This document shows, piece by piece, positions 19,573-29,294 of a DNA stretch of 64,000 nt. The notes under the pieces were generated by a model. That model had not been told where the DNA came from. It worked only from the letters and a program-made list of their open reading frames with translations, and searched no databases. This DNA is from Methylosinus trichosporium OB3b (lineage in GTDB: Bacteria > Pseudomonadota > Alphaproteobacteria > Rhizobiales > Beijerinckiaceae): assembly GCF_002752655.1 (NCBI RefSeq), contig NZ_CP023737.1, forward strand, positions 2,628,001 through 2,692,000. Direction: 5' to 3'. The number at the start of each line of letters is the position of its first letter. Position 1 is the first letter of the stretch. The position numbers and the translations under genes were made by a program.

Positions 19573-19596
19573 GCGCGGCGGTTTCGCCGCGCTTTT
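19573..19596 (+). terminator. hairpin plus T-run in the rplU leader (possible attenuator)
   Basis: GCGCGGCG, loop GTTT, CGCCGCGC, then TTTT. It has the shape of an intrinsic terminator but lies just after the putative promoter and about 110 bases before the rplU start, so it may control read-through into rplU-rpmA. It is too far from the upstream DUF4142 gene to be an ordinary terminator for it, though that remains possible. Confidence 0.45.
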
Positions 19597-19703
19597 CGTT
19601 TGTCCGCGCGAGCGGCGGCGACCGAAGCTCCCAACCGGTCCAACTGTAAAAAAGCCGGCCGGCGAACCTTCGCCAGAGCCGGGACGAACACGGGACTAAC
19701 GAG

Positions 19704-20021
19704 ATGTTCGCAGTCATCAGAACCGGCGGCAAGCAATATAGCGTGTCCGCCGGAGATACGATCACCGTCATGGCGCTGGATGGCGTTGCGGGCGACAAGG
19801 TGGTGTTCGACGAGGTACTGTTCGTCGAAGCCGAGGGCGCGACCAAGATCGGCGCGCCGCGCGTCGAAGGCGCGAGCGTCGCCGGCGAAATCGCCGAGCA
19901 GGCGCGCAGCCCCAAGACGATCTCCTTCAAGAAGCGCCGCCGCCAGAACTCCAAGCGCAAGCGCGGCCATCGCCAGGACCTGACCCTGGTGCGCATCACC
20001 GCCATCGAGGCGGGGGCCTGA
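19704..20021 (+). CDS. rplU: 50S ribosomal protein L21
   Basis: 105 residues, full length for bacterial L21, beginning [18 protein letters not shown] and containing [17 protein letters not shown], the basic 23S rRNA-binding stretch. It is followed by rpmA after 133 bases, then by a GNAT gene and obg, the standard alphaproteobacterial order. Confidence 0.97.
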   Translation: MFAVIRTGGKQYSVSAGDTITVMALDGVAGDKVVFDEVLFVEAEGATKIGAPRVEGASVAGEIAEQARSPKTISFKKRRRQNSKRKRGHRQDLTLVRITAIEAGA

Positions 20022-20154
20022 TCCGCGGACGTGGCGCGCGAGCGCCAGACGCGGTATAGACTTCACACGGCGTCTTTCTACGGGACGCGATCGGAATTTC
20101 CCCGCCTCAGGCCGAAAACCGGCCGACCGGCGGCAAGAGACGAGAGCAAGGACA

Positions 20155-20424
20155 ATGGCTCATAAGAAAGCGGGCGGCTCCTCGCGCAACGGGCGCGATT
20201 CGGACGGCCGCCGTCTCGGCGTGAAGAAGTTCGGCGGCGAGCAGGTGGTGAGCGGCAACATCATCATCCGCCAACGCGGCACGAAATGGCATCCCGGCCG
20301 CAATGTCGGCATGGGCAAGGACCACACGCTGTTCGCCCTCGTCGAGGGCACGGTCGAATTCAAGACGACCAGCGGCCGCGCTTATGTATGTGTGGCCCCG
20401 GCCGCGGTTGCGGCCGCCGAATAG
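20155..20424 (+). CDS. rpmA: 50S ribosomal protein L27
   Basis: 89 residues with the L27 hallmark start [16 protein letters not shown], then [15 protein letters not shown] and [14 protein letters not shown]. The N-terminal tail reaches the peptidyl transferase centre. A strong terminator follows at 20544-20576. Confidence 0.97.
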   Translation: MAHKKAGGSSRNGRDSDGRRLGVKKFGGEQVVSGNIIIRQRGTKWHPGRNVGMGKDHTLFALVEGTVEFKTTSGRAYVCVAPAAVAAAE

Positions 20425-20543
20425 GCGGAGGATCGAGCAGCGAGCCTCCGCCGGCCTCCACTCCCGGCGGATCGACGCTCGTCTTTCGGCAAATGGCCGA
20501 GCTCCAGCGGAAAGTCCGGAAAAAGGCCGTAAAGGGCCGATAG

Positions 20544-20576
20544 GGGGAGCGGGGAGCCGCTCCCCTTTTGTCTTTT
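20544..20576 (+). terminator. intrinsic terminator after rpmA
   Basis: GGGGAGCGG, loop GGAG, CCGCTCCCC, then TTTTGTCTTTT. The stem is perfect and the tail T-rich. It lies between rpmA and the GNAT gene and separates ribosomal from downstream transcription. Confidence 0.85.
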
Positions 20577-20596
20577 CGGGCCCCGAGGAGCGTTTC

Positions 20597-21199
20597 ATGT
20601 TTCCGGAAATTGCGCGCGACGACATCTTTCGGCTGGAGACCGAACGGCTGTGGCTGCGCTGGCCGCGCACCGCCGATGTGGAAGCGTTCTGCCTGCTCGC
20701 CGGCGATCCCGAGGTCGCCACCAGCACCGCCCGCATTCCTCATCCCTATGAGCCGAGCGACGCCGAGGCCTTCATCCGCGCCGCGCGCGCCGAGAATGGG
20801 AGCGGCTCGGGGCTCTGCCTCGCGCTGACGCTGAAGCGGCAGCCCAATGAGGCGATCGGCGTGATCGGCTTGCACGGCTCGGCGCCGCGCGCGCCTGCGA
20901 TGCTCGGCTTCTGGCTCGGCCGGCCCTATTGGGGACAGGGCCTGATGAGCGAGGCCGTCGGCGCTTTCGTCGACCTCGCCTTCGGCCTCACCAGCATCGA
21001 GCGGATCGTTTCCTCGGTGCTGCCGTCCAACGCCGCCTCGCTGCGTGTGCATGAGGCGATGGGATTCATCCATACCGGACGCGGGCTGTTCCCGGCGCCG
21101 GCCCGCGGCGGCGAGGTGGAAGTCGAAATGCTGGAGTTGCGCCGCGGCGCGATCCCCACCACTTTCGCCTCGAGGCGTCCCCGGCTCAAATCGACGTGA
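20597..21199 (+). CDS. GNAT-family N-acetyltransferase (RimJ/RimL type)
   Basis: 200 residues. [19 protein letters not shown] opens the RimJ-like acetyltransferase fold, and the acetyl-CoA-binding region reads [36 protein letters not shown] is the usual C-terminal motif. The ATG at 20597 follows the rpmA terminator. The substrate is unknown, perhaps a protein N-terminus or a small amine. It ends 10 bases before obg, and this gene often lies between rpmA and obg in Rhizobiales. Confidence 0.88.
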   Translation: MFPEIARDDIFRLETERLWLRWPRTADVEAFCLLAGDPEVATSTARIPHPYEPSDAEAFIRAARAENGSGSGLCLALTLKRQPNEAIGVIGLHGSAPRAPAMLGFWLGRPYWGQGLMSEAVGAFVDLAFGLTSIERIVSSVLPSNAASLRVHEAMGFIHTGRGLFPAPARGGEVEVEMLELRRGAIPTTFASRRPRLKST

Positions 21200-21209
21200 G
21201 CGCGACATA

Positions 21210-22271
21210 ATGAAGTTTCTGGATCAAGCGAAAATCTACGTGCGCTCCGGCGACGGCGGGGCGGGATGCGTCTCCTTCCGGCGCGAGAAATTCATCGAGT
21301 TCGGGGGACCGGACGGCGGAGACGGCGGCCGTGGCGGCGATGTCGTCGCCATCTGCGTCGACGGGCTCAACACGCTGATCGACTATCGCTATCAGCAGCA
21401 TTTCAAGGCGCGGACCGGCACCCATGGCATGGGCAAGAACCGCGCCGGCGCCAAGGGCGCGGACGCGGTGCTGAAGGTCCCGGTCGGCACGCAGATTTTC
21501 GAGGAGGACGAGGAGACGCTGATCGCCGATCTCACCGAGGTCGGGCAGACCGCGGTGATCGCGCGCGGCGGCAATGGCGGCTTCGGCAATCTCCATTTCA
21601 CCACCTCGACCAATCGCGCGCCGCGCCGCGCCAATCCCGGCCAGGAAGGGATCGAGCGCAATATCGTTCTGCGGCTGAAACTGATCGCCGACGCCGGCCT
21701 CATCGGCCTGCCCAACGCCGGCAAATCGACCTTTCTGGCGAGCGTCTCCGCGGCCAGGCCGAAGATCGCCGATTATCCTTTCACCACGCTCTATCCGGGC
21801 CTCGGCGTGGTGCGCATCGACGATCGCGAATTCGTGCTCGCCGATATTCCCGGGCTGATCGAGGGCGCGCATGAGGGCCATGGGCTCGGCGACCGCTTCC
21901 TCGGCCATGTGGAGCGCTGCCGGGCGTTGCTGCATCTCGTCGACGCGACCGGCGAACATGCGGGCCGCGATTACAAGACCGTGCGGCTCGAGCTCGCCGC
22001 CTATGGCGCGGGGCTGGACGAGAAGACCGAGATCGTCGCTCTGTCCAAAATCGACGCCGTCGATCCAGAGCATTTGAAGAAGCAGAAAGAGCGGCTGAAG
22101 CGCGCCATGACCAGCTGGGGCCCCGAGGGCCAGGAGAAGCGGCCGCTTCTCTTGCTATCGGCCGCCACCAGCATGGGCGTGACCGAGGCGCTGCGCGGAC
22201 TCGCGGCGGCGCGCGAAGCGGCCGAGCGGGCCGAAGCGCCCGTCGAGCCGGCGCCCGCCTGGACGCCGTGA
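21210..22271 (+). CDS. obgE: Obg-family GTPase (ribosome assembly)
   Basis: 353 residues. The N-terminal Obg fold ([20 protein letters not shown], with Gly-rich turns) is followed by the GTPase domain: [25 protein letters not shown] and ALSKIDAV. The chain ends soon after the G domain in an Ala/Glu/Pro tail, so the variable C-terminal domain is short. It acts in 50S subunit maturation and stress control. Confidence 0.95.
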   Translation: MKFLDQAKIYVRSGDGGAGCVSFRREKFIEFGGPDGGDGGRGGDVVAICVDGLNTLIDYRYQQHFKARTGTHGMGKNRAGAKGADAVLKVPVGTQIFEEDEETLIADLTEVGQTAVIARGGNGGFGNLHFTTSTNRAPRRANPGQEGIERNIVLRLKLIADAGLIGLPNAGKSTFLASVSAARPKIADYPFTTLYPGLGVVRIDDREFVLADIPGLIEGAHEGHGLGDRFLGHVERCRALLHLVDATGEHAGRDYKTVRLELAAYGAGLDEKTEIVALSKIDAVDPEHLKKQKERLKRAMTSWGPEGQEKRPLLLLSAATSMGVTEALRGLAAAREAAERAEAPVEPAPAWTP

Positions 22272-22302
22272 GGCTTGCAGCGCTGACGACGCTCGAATAA
22301 CG

Positions 22303-22354
22303 GACCCCGCTTCGCGGGACCACCTTCTCTCGCCCTGCGGGCGAAGGGAGCGCC
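22303..22354. repeat. half of a dispersed palindromic element
   Basis: CCCCGCTTCGCGGG-ACCACCTTCTCTCGCCCTGCGGGCGAAGGGAG resembles the right half of the larger elements at 31367-31556 and 46618-46788. It sits between the convergent obgE and argJ and its hairpins may serve as a two-way terminator. Confidence 0.55.
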
Positions 22355-22391
22355 CTTTTCGGCAGAGCCGCGGGGCGATGTCGCGCCCCTT

Positions 22392-23639
22392 TCAGCTCCT
22401 ATAGTCGCCGTTGATGGCGACATATTCCTTGGTGAGATCACAGGTCCAGACGCGCGCCGAGCCTTTGCCGAGGCCAAGGTCGACGCGCAGCGCGATCTCG
22501 TCGCGCTTCATGATCTCCGAGACCTGCGCCTCGTCATAGTCCGGATCGCGTTGGCCCTTGTGGGCGACGCGCACGCCGCCGAACCAGATGGCGAGCTTGT
22601 CGCGATCGGCGGCCTCGCCCGCCTTGCCCACCGCCATCACCACGCGGCCCCAATTGGCGTCCTCGCCGGCGATCGCCGTCTTCACCAGCGGCGAATTGGC
22701 GATGGAGAGGGCGATGCGCTTGGCTGCGGCGGCGTTCTCGGCGCCGTCCACGGTGATCTCGACGAATTTGCGCGCGCCTTCGCCGTCCTTCACCACCTGC
22801 TGCGCGAGATCGAGCAGCACCTCGTCGAGCGCCCGGCGGAAATCGGCGAGCGCGCGATCGCTGGCCTTCTCTATCCAGGGCGCGCCGCGCTTTTCCGCCG
22901 CGCCGGTGGCGAACAGCAGCAGCGTGTCGGAAGTGGAGGTGTCGCTGTCGACGGTGATGCTGTTGAAAGAGCCGCGCACCGAGCGCGACAGCAGTGTCTG
23001 CAGAACCTCGGCGGCGATCGGCGCATCGGTGAAGACGAAGGACAGCATGGTCGCCATGTCCGGCGCGATCATGCCGGCGCCCTTGGCGATTCCGGCGATG
23101 CGCACCTCGACCTCGCCGAGCCGCGCCACGCGCGTCGACAGCTTGGGATAGGTGTCGGTGGTCATGATGGCGGAGGCCGCCTCGCGCCAGCCGTCCGGCC
23201 GCGCGCTTGTCACGAGCCTGTCCATCACGCCATCGAATTTCGATGCGTCGAGCGGCTCGCCGATGACGCCGGTCGAAGCGAGAAACACATGCTTCTCGGG
23301 CGCTCCCACGGCCGCCGCGACGAGCTTGGCGGAGGCTTTCACCGCCTCCTTGCCGGCCTTGCCGGTGAAGGCGTTGGCGTTGCCGGAATTGACCAGCAGC
23401 GCCCGCGCCTTGCCGCCCTCAAGGCGAGAGCGGCACCAGTCGACCGGCGCCGAGGGGCATTTCGAGCGCGTGAACACGCCGGCGACCTGCGTGCCCGGAT
23501 CGAAGAGAGCGAGCATCACATCGGTGCGGTCGGCGTAGCGCACGCCCGCCTGCCCGACGGCGAAGCGAACGCCCTCGATGGGCGGAATCTCGGGATAGGT
23601 CTTGGGAGCGAGCGGCGAGACGGGAGCGGCCTTGGCCAT
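22392..23639 (-). CDS. argJ: bifunctional glutamate N-acetyltransferase / amino-acid acetyltransferase
   Basis: 415 residues, the family's usual length. ArgJ moves the acetyl group of N-acetylornithine to glutamate in arginine synthesis, and some forms also use acetyl-CoA. The self-cleavage site is in [13 protein letters not shown], where Thr of ATML becomes the new N-terminal nucleophile. [13 protein letters not shown] and ASTGVIGEP are further signatures. The ATG at 23639 is the family start; the upstream extension is Arg-rich shadow sequence. Confidence 0.95.
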   Translation of the reverse strand: MAKAAPVSPLAPKTYPEIPPIEGVRFAVGQAGVRYADRTDVMLALFDPGTQVAGVFTRSKCPSAPVDWCRSRLEGGKARALLVNSGNANAFTGKAGKEAVKASAKLVAAAVGAPEKHVFLASTGVIGEPLDASKFDGVMDRLVTSARPDGWREAASAIMTTDTYPKLSTRVARLGEVEVRIAGIAKGAGMIAPDMATMLSFVFTDAPIAAEVLQTLLSRSVRGSFNSITVDSDTSTSDTLLLFATGAAEKRGAPWIEKASDRALADFRRALDEVLLDLAQQVVKDGEGARKFVEITVDGAENAAAAKRIALSIANSPLVKTAIAGEDANWGRVVMAVGKAGEAADRDKLAIWFGGVRVAHKGQRDPDYDEAQVSEIMKRDEIALRVDLGLGKGSARVWTCDLTKEYVAINGDYRS

Positions 23640-23745
23640 GGCGGAATAATGGTCCCTGTGCAATGCGCGAGAGCAATCGGCCTTCGGCGATCGGGCGTCG
23701 GCAGCCGCATCCGACTGCCGATCGCCCAAACGCCGACTGCCGCTC

Positions 23746-24630
23746 TTACTTCTTCTTCTCGGCCGGCTTCTTCTCTTCCGGCTTCTTCTCGGCGGGCTTC
23801 TCCTCGGCCGGCGCTTCAGTGCGCTCGATCTTGGCGCCCTCGCGCAGCTGGACGATGAGGTCCGACTGGGCCTTCTGCGCCACATAGCGGGAAACCTGCT
23901 CGCGCACCTGGTCGAGCGGCGGGAACACCTTCGGACGCTTCTCGTCGAGCTTGATGACGTGCCAGCCGAACTGCGTCTTCACCGGATCGGAAATCTGTCC
24001 CGGCTCGAGCTTGTAAGCCGCCTCGGCGAACTCCGGCACCATGCGGTCCTTGGTGAACCAGCCGAGATCGCCGCCGCGCGCGCCCGGGTCCTTGGAAACC
24101 TCGTCCGCGACCTTGCCGAAATCCTCGCCGCCCTTCACACGCTTCAGCGCGGCCTTGGCCTCGTCCTCGGTCGGCACCAGAATGTGATGGGCGTGGACCT
24201 CGGTCTCGGGCTTCTGGTTCTTGGCGGCCTCGTCATAGGTCTTCTTGATCGCGTCCTCGGTCACCGCATCCTTGGCGATCTTGCCGAGCAGCGATTCCAT
24301 GAGCGCCTTGTCGCGCAGATAGGCGAGCTTCTTGGCGAAATCCGGCGATTCGCCGAGCTTGTCGCGTTGCGCCTTCTGCACCACGAGCTGCTCGTCGATC
24401 AGAAAATCCAGAACATAATTCTCGCGGGCCTTGCCCTCCAATTGCCGCGGCAGGCCGGAGCCGAGATCGTCGAGCGCTGTTTTCACATCGTCGTCCGAGA
24501 TCTCGACGCCATTGACTTTAGCGAGAACCTTGGCCTGCGCCGGAAGCGCGACGGCCGTGAGCAGAACGCTGACGCCGAGCGCGACGACGGCCCCCCGGCC
24601 GCGAAGACGCTTGGTCTCGAGGTGAGGCAT
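23746..24630 (-). CDS. exported parvulin-type peptidyl-prolyl isomerase
   Basis: 294 residues. Signal peptide ([21 protein letters not shown]), a SurA/PrsA-like N-terminal helical region, one parvulin domain ([45 protein letters not shown]) and a lysine/glutamate/proline tail. It should help fold outer-membrane or periplasmic proteins. The ATG at 24630 follows TTGGAGA; an in-frame TTG at 24645 lies within that site. The argJ-parvulin pair is common in Rhizobiales. Confidence 0.92.
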   Translation of the reverse strand: MPHLETKRLRGRGAVVALGVSVLLTAVALPAQAKVLAKVNGVEISDDDVKTALDDLGSGLPRQLEGKARENYVLDFLIDEQLVVQKAQRDKLGESPDFAKKLAYLRDKALMESLLGKIAKDAVTEDAIKKTYDEAAKNQKPETEVHAHHILVPTEDEAKAALKRVKGGEDFGKVADEVSKDPGARGGDLGWFTKDRMVPEFAEAAYKLEPGQISDPVKTQFGWHVIKLDEKRPKVFPPLDQVREQVSRYVAQKAQSDLIVQLREGAKIERTEAPAEEKPAEKKPEEKKPAEKKK

Positions 24631-24648
24631 ATTGGTCTCCAACAAAGA

Positions 24649-24672
24649 GCGACAGGCCGAAGGGCCTGTCGC
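24649..24672. repeat. stable hairpin in the parvulin gene leader
   Basis: GCGACAGGCC, loop GAAG, GGCCTGTCGC: a perfect 10-bp stem starting 19 bases upstream of the isomerase ATG. It would fold in the 5' end of that mRNA. No T-run follows on the minus strand. The rest of the 24631-24921 gap holds only a chance 27-codon frame. Confidence 0.6.
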
Positions 24673-24921
24673 GACGGCGTTCCACTAGAACAAGTCCGCG
24701 GAAAGTGGAACATGGATTTTGACGAAGCGGCGCGGACGATCGCCGACGGCTCTATAGGGTCGTCGGTTGAACATATTGCAACGTTCGAGTCGTAGTCATT
24801 TTGGCGCAAGCGAGCGGCCGAGGCGCGAGCGGCGCCGCTGCGGAAGCTGCGCCGAGCCTCGCATCACCGCTCACTAAGGCTTTTTCGAGACGCTCGCCGC
24901 AAAAGGGACCGATAGACGACA

Positions 24922-26223
24922 ATGAACGTAACCACAGCGATCCGCTCCGAAGACGCCGACGAGGCGCGCGCCTACGCCAAGGTCACGCGGCGCGTTCTGC
25001 CGCTGCTCTTTCTCTGCTATGTGCTGGCCTATCTCGACCGCGTGAATGTGAGCTTCGCCAAGCTGCAGATGCTCGGCGACCTCCAATTCGGCGATGCGGT
25101 CTATGGGCTCGGCGCCGGCGTGTTCTTCCTCGGCTATTTCCTGCTCGAGGTTCCGAGCAATCTGATCCTGCACCGCGTCGGCGCGCGGCTGTGGATCGCG
25201 CGGATCATGATCTCCTGGGGCCTCGTCTCGGCCGCGACGCTGTTCGTGACCACGCCGACGATGTTCTATGTCATGCGCTTTCTGCTCGGCGCGGCGGAGG
25301 CCGGATTCTTCCCCGGCGTCATTTATTATCTCACGCGCTGGTATCCGGCCGCCCGCCGCGGCCGCATCACCGCCCTGTTCATGACCGCCGTGCCGATCGC
25401 CGGCGTGGTCGGCAGCCCCGTGTCGGGCTGGGTTCTGGAGCGCTTTGCGGGCGTCCACGGCCTCGCCGGCTGGCAATGGCTGTTCCTGCTCGAGGGCCTG
25501 CCCTCCATTCTCGCCGGCGTTCTCGTGCTGCTGGCGCTCGACGACAGCATAGCGAAAGCGTCCTGGTTGACGCAGAGCGAGAAGGCGTTGCTGAGCGCGC
25601 GGCTCGCCGCCGACCCGGAGCCCGCCGCCTCTCATTCGCTGCGCGACGCAGTCGGACGGCCACTGGTGTGGATATTGAGCCTCGTCTATTTCGGCCTCGC
25701 CATGGGGCTCTATGGCGTCGGCTTCTGGCTGCCGACCCTGGTCGCCGCGACCGGCGTGAAGAGCCCTTTGCACATCGGCGTCTTATCCGCGGCGCCCTAT
25801 GCGGCGGCGAGCGTCGCCATGGTGCTCGTCGGCTTCAGCGCGGACCGGTGGGGCGAAAGGCGCTGGCACATCACGCTGCCTTGCGCCTTCGGCGCCGTCG
25901 GACTCGTTCTCAGCGCGGTCTACGCCGCTCAGACGATTCCGGCGCTGCTCGCCCTGACCGTGGCGAGCGCCGGAATTCTGTCGGCGCTGCCGCTGTTCTG
26001 GAGCCTTCCGACGGCCTTTCTGCGCGGCGCGGCGGCGGCCGGCGGCATAGCGCTCATCAATTCGCTCGGCAATCTCGCCGGCTTCGCCAGCCCCTATATG
26101 GTCGGCTATCTGAAGGAGCTGCCGCATGGCGCAGATGTCGCGACCTATGCGCTCGCCGCCTTTCTGGCGCTCAGCGGCGTGCTCGTGATCGCCTGCGTGC
26201 CGCGGCGGCTCGCCGACCGCTGA
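24922..26223 (+). CDS. MFS transporter, anion:cation symporter (ACS) type
   Basis: 433 residues with twelve predicted helices. YLDRVNVSFAKLQM in helix 1, FLGYFLLEVPSNL in helix 2 and GAAEAGFFPGVIYYLTRWYP in helix 4 are hallmarks of the ACS/phthalate-tartrate permease branch, which import organic anions such as sugar acids or dicarboxylates. The substrate is not evident and no catabolic gene lies beside it. Confidence 0.88.
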   Translation: MNVTTAIRSEDADEARAYAKVTRRVLPLLFLCYVLAYLDRVNVSFAKLQMLGDLQFGDAVYGLGAGVFFLGYFLLEVPSNLILHRVGARLWIARIMISWGLVSAATLFVTTPTMFYVMRFLLGAAEAGFFPGVIYYLTRWYPAARRGRITALFMTAVPIAGVVGSPVSGWVLERFAGVHGLAGWQWLFLLEGLPSILAGVLVLLALDDSIAKASWLTQSEKALLSARLAADPEPAASHSLRDAVGRPLVWILSLVYFGLAMGLYGVGFWLPTLVAATGVKSPLHIGVLSAAPYAAASVAMVLVGFSADRWGERRWHITLPCAFGAVGLVLSAVYAAQTIPALLALTVASAGILSALPLFWSLPTAFLRGAAAAGGIALINSLGNLAGFASPYMVGYLKELPHGADVATYALAAFLALSGVLVIACVPRRLADR

Positions 26224-26227
26224 CGCC

Positions 26228-26249
26228 GAGCGAGCCTTCAGGCTCGCTC
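26228..26249. terminator. hairpin at the MFS/glnE convergent junction
   Basis: GAGCGAGCC, loop TTCA, GGCTCGCTC. It spans the last codons of glnE and lies 5 bases after the MFS stop, so it can act in both directions. A near-identical GCGAGCC-TTCA-GGCTCGC hairpin occurs at 53073-53090. Confidence 0.55.
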
Positions 26250-29180
26250 CCCTCCGACGATCTGCGCAAAAATCTCGCGCACGCGCGTCTGCGTCTCCAC
26301 GAGATGCGCTTCGAGATGTTTCATGTCCGGCGCTTCGCCGGCGCGCAGCAGCAGATCGAACAGGCCGCGCGGCGCCTGACGCGGATCGAAATCCTGGTCG
26401 ATGGCGAGACGCAACGACTGGATGAGGCCCTGATAGAGGCGAACGGCGGCGATCAAAGTCTCCGCCGCATCCGGCTCGATCAGGCCGAGACGCGTGAGGC
26501 GCTCGAGCGCGAGCCCAGTCGTCGTCGCGAGACAGTCCGGATGCGCCTCCGCATGGCGCAGCAGCAGATATTGCGTGATGAACTCGACGTCGATCAGCCC
26601 ACCCAGCGCCTGCTTCAAATCCCAGACGCTCTTCGCCGGCTTCTCCCGCTCGAGGCGCTTGCGCATGTCGAGCACATCGGCGCGCAGCTTCTCGGGGTCG
26701 CGCGCACGCGTCAGCGCCACGCCGATCGCCGCCTCGACGCGCGCGGAAAACGAGCGCTCACCCGCGACGACGCGCGCACGCGTCAAAGCCATATGCTCCC
26801 AGGTCCAGGCCTCCTCGGCGTGATACTCCTCGAAAGCGCGCAGACTCACCGCCAGCGGCCCCTTGCTGCCGGAAGGGCGCAGCCGGAAGTCGACCTCATA
26901 GAGCAGCCCCTGCGCCATCGGCGCCGACAAAGCCGCGATGAGCCGCTGCGTCAGCCGCGCATAATAAGAGGGCGCGGCGAGCGGCCGCTCGCCATTCGAC
27001 TCGGCGTTCTGGTCGGCGTCATAGAGCAGCATCAGATCGAGATCCGACGCCGCCGTCATCTCGCGCCCGCCGAGCTTGCCCAGCGCGACCACGGCGACGC
27101 CCCCGCCCTCGATCTCGCCATGCGCCTGCGCGAACTCGGCCGAGACGCGCGCCATCAGCGCCGCGATCAAAGCCTCGGCGAGCCGCGCATAAGCGGCGCC
27201 GGCCTCGGCGACCGACAGCGCTCCAGTCAATATTCGCACGCCGACGAGGAATTTCTGCTCCTGTCCGAAGATGCGCGCGCGGTCCAGCGTCTCCTCATAG
27301 GAGCGCGCGTCGCGCAGGCTTCGCTCCAACGCCGCCGCGAGCTCCGCCTCATCGGGCAGATGGTCGAAAAAGGCCGGCTCCAGCAGCGCGTCGAGCACGC
27401 GCGGGCGTCGCGAAATGGCGGCGGCGAGCTTGGGCGCCGTGCCGAGGATCGCGGTGAGCAGATGCAGCAGCCGCGGCTGCGACACCAGAACCGCGAACAG
27501 CTGCACGCCGGCCGGCAATCCGGCGAGCAGCCGATCGAAGGCGAGGAAGGCCTGATCGGGATTGTCGGTCGAGGCGAGAGCTTCCAGCAGCGCCGGGGTC
27601 AGCTCGGTCAGCCGTTCGCGCGCCTTTGTGGAGCGCGTCGCAGCGTAGCGGCCGAAATGCCAGCCGCGAATGGTCTCGGTCACCGTCTTCGGCCGCGCGA
27701 AGCCGAGCTGCGCAAGGGTCTCCAGCGTATCCGGATCGTCCTCGCCGCCGGTGAAGACGAGATTGCCGAGAGCGGAGGAGAGCTGAGGCGCGCTCTCGAA
27801 CAGGCGCGCGTAATGCCCCTGCACTTTCGTCAGGCGCTGGAGCAGAGCCGCAGAAAATTCGTCCAGAGTCGCGAAGCCCATCATACGGGCGATGCGCAGC
27901 GCCTCGGTCTCGTCGCTCGGCAGCGCATGAGTCTGGCGATCGGCGACCATTTGGATGCGATGCTCGACATCGCGCAGGAACAGATAGGCGTCGGAAAGAT
28001 CGTCGCGCACCGACGCCTCGATCCAGCCGGCGGCGACGAGCGCGTCCAGCACAGGCAGAGTGGCGCGGCCACGCAGATCGGGATTGCGGCCCCCGGTGAT
28101 GAGCTGCTGCGTCTGGACGAAGAATTCGATCTCGCGAATGCCGCCGCGGCCGAGTTTCACGTCATGGCCGAGCACGGCGATCTCGCCATGCCCCTTGAAG
28201 GCGTGAATCTGCCGCTTGATCGAATGCACATCGGCGATGGCGGCGAAGTCGAAATTCTTGCGCCAGACGAAGGGCGCGAGCTCGGCGAGAAATTCTTCAC
28301 CAGCGAGACGATCGCCGGCGGCGGCGCGCGCTTTGATGAAGGCGGCGCGCTCCCAATTCTGGCCCATGCTCTCGTAATAGGAAAAGGCCGCCTCGAGCGG
28401 TATGGCGATCGGCGTCGCGCCGGGATCGGGCCGAAGGCGCAGATCGGTGCGGAACACATAGCCGTCGGGCGTGATTTCACTGACGATCCGCACGACGCGC
28501 TTGGTCAGCCTGACGAAGAGATCGACGTCTTCGTCGGGCCGCGTGAGCCGGGCGCGGCGGCGGTCGAACAGAACGATGAGATCGATGTCGGAGGAATAAT
28601 TCAGCTCATGGGCGCCCTGTTTGCCCATCGCCAGGAAAATCCAACCGCAGCCGCGTTCCGGCATGCGCTGGTCATAGAGCTCGAGCCAGCCCGCCGCCGC
28701 GGCCTCGCGCAAGGCGAAGACGGCGGCGGCCGAAAGCGCGGCGTCGGCGAGCCGCGTCAGCGCCGCGGTGGCCTCCAGCGTCGTCCACGCCTTGGCGAGA
28801 TCGGCAAGGCCGATGAGCAGCGCCGCCTCCTGCTTGGCGAGCCTCAGCGCCCGCATCAACTCGGCTTCGCTCTGTCGACCGGCTTTCATCGCGTCGACGA
28901 TGCGAGCCATGCTCCGCGCCGGATCGGCCGCGAGCAGCCGCGCGAGCCGGGCCGGGTCGCGTGCGGAAAGATCGGTGAGATAGGACGAGGAGCCGAAGCC
29001 CCCCTCGAGGAGAGCAACCGCCTCGGGCCGTTCGGCGAGCAATGCGGCGAGCGCGCCATTCTTGTCACATTCGAGCACACGGGCGAGAGCCGCCTGCGCC
29101 TGAACGCGGTCGACCGGATCGACGATCCTGCGCGCGCGCGCGAGAAGCGCGCCCGACTCGGGCGCCTCGTTCGGCGTCAT
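26238..29180 (-). CDS. glnE: bifunctional glutamine synthetase adenylyltransferase / adenylyl-removing enzyme
   Basis: About 980 residues with two nucleotidyltransferase domains. The N-terminal domain has NYSSDIDLIVLFD (removes AMP from glutamine synthetase); the C-terminal one has AASDLDLMLLYDAD (adds AMP). GlnD/PII helical regions lie between. It sets glutamine synthetase activity according to nitrogen status, relevant to a nitrogen-fixing methanotroph. The ATG at 29180 has GGGAG upstream; an extension to 29243 is less likely. Confidence 0.95.
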   Translation of the reverse strand: MTPNEAPESGALLARARRIVDPVDRVQAQAALARVLECDKNGALAALLAERPEAVALLEGGFGSSSYLTDLSARDPARLARLLAADPARSMARIVDAMKAGRQSEAELMRALRLAKQEAALLIGLADLAKAWTTLEATAALTRLADAALSAAAVFALREAAAAGWLELYDQRMPERGCGWIFLAMGKQGAHELNYSSDIDLIVLFDRRRARLTRPDEDVDLFVRLTKRVVRIVSEITPDGYVFRTDLRLRPDPGATPIAIPLEAAFSYYESMGQNWERAAFIKARAAAGDRLAGEEFLAELAPFVWRKNFDFAAIADVHSIKRQIHAFKGHGEIAVLGHDVKLGRGGIREIEFFVQTQQLITGGRNPDLRGRATLPVLDALVAAGWIEASVRDDLSDAYLFLRDVEHRIQMVADRQTHALPSDETEALRIARMMGFATLDEFSAALLQRLTKVQGHYARLFESAPQLSSALGNLVFTGGEDDPDTLETLAQLGFARPKTVTETIRGWHFGRYAATRSTKARERLTELTPALLEALASTDNPDQAFLAFDRLLAGLPAGVQLFAVLVSQPRLLHLLTAILGTAPKLAAAISRRPRVLDALLEPAFFDHLPDEAELAAALERSLRDARSYEETLDRARIFGQEQKFLVGVRILTGALSVAEAGAAYARLAEALIAALMARVSAEFAQAHGEIEGGGVAVVALGKLGGREMTAASDLDLMLLYDADQNAESNGERPLAAPSYYARLTQRLIAALSAPMAQGLLYEVDFRLRPSGSKGPLAVSLRAFEEYHAEEAWTWEHMALTRARVVAGERSFSARVEAAIGVALTRARDPEKLRADVLDMRKRLEREKPAKSVWDLKQALGGLIDVEFITQYLLLRHAEAHPDCLATTTGLALERLTRLGLIEPDAAETLIAAVRLYQGLIQSLRLAIDQDFDPRQAPRGLFDLLLRAGEAPDMKHLEAHLVETQTRVREIFAQIVGGERA

Positions 29181-29294
29181 GGGCTCCCATTCCTCCCGGC
29201 GCGATTTTAGCCGCGAATCCGCAGCTTTGCGCTCTCGCCTCATGCTCGCGCGGAAGGTCGAGTCCGGTCAAGCCCACCCCGTCGGGGTAGAGTG

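Noticed and set aside
22303..22354. Possible CRISPR-like repeats in hairpin-rich gaps (also 31.4 and 46.7 kb)
   Set aside because: The repeats are palindromic mosaics without regular spacers and no cas genes are present.
24712..24795. 27-codon frame MDFDEAARTIADGS... in the parvulin-MFS gap
   Set aside because: No ribosome site, no family resemblance and a length expected by chance.
24801..29210. 1469-codon open frame on the plus strand over the MFS gene and opposite glnE
   Set aside because: It spans a real gene on each strand in the wrong frame, has low-complexity Arg/Glu/Gly-rich translation and no family motifs; long shadow frames are expected at this GC content.
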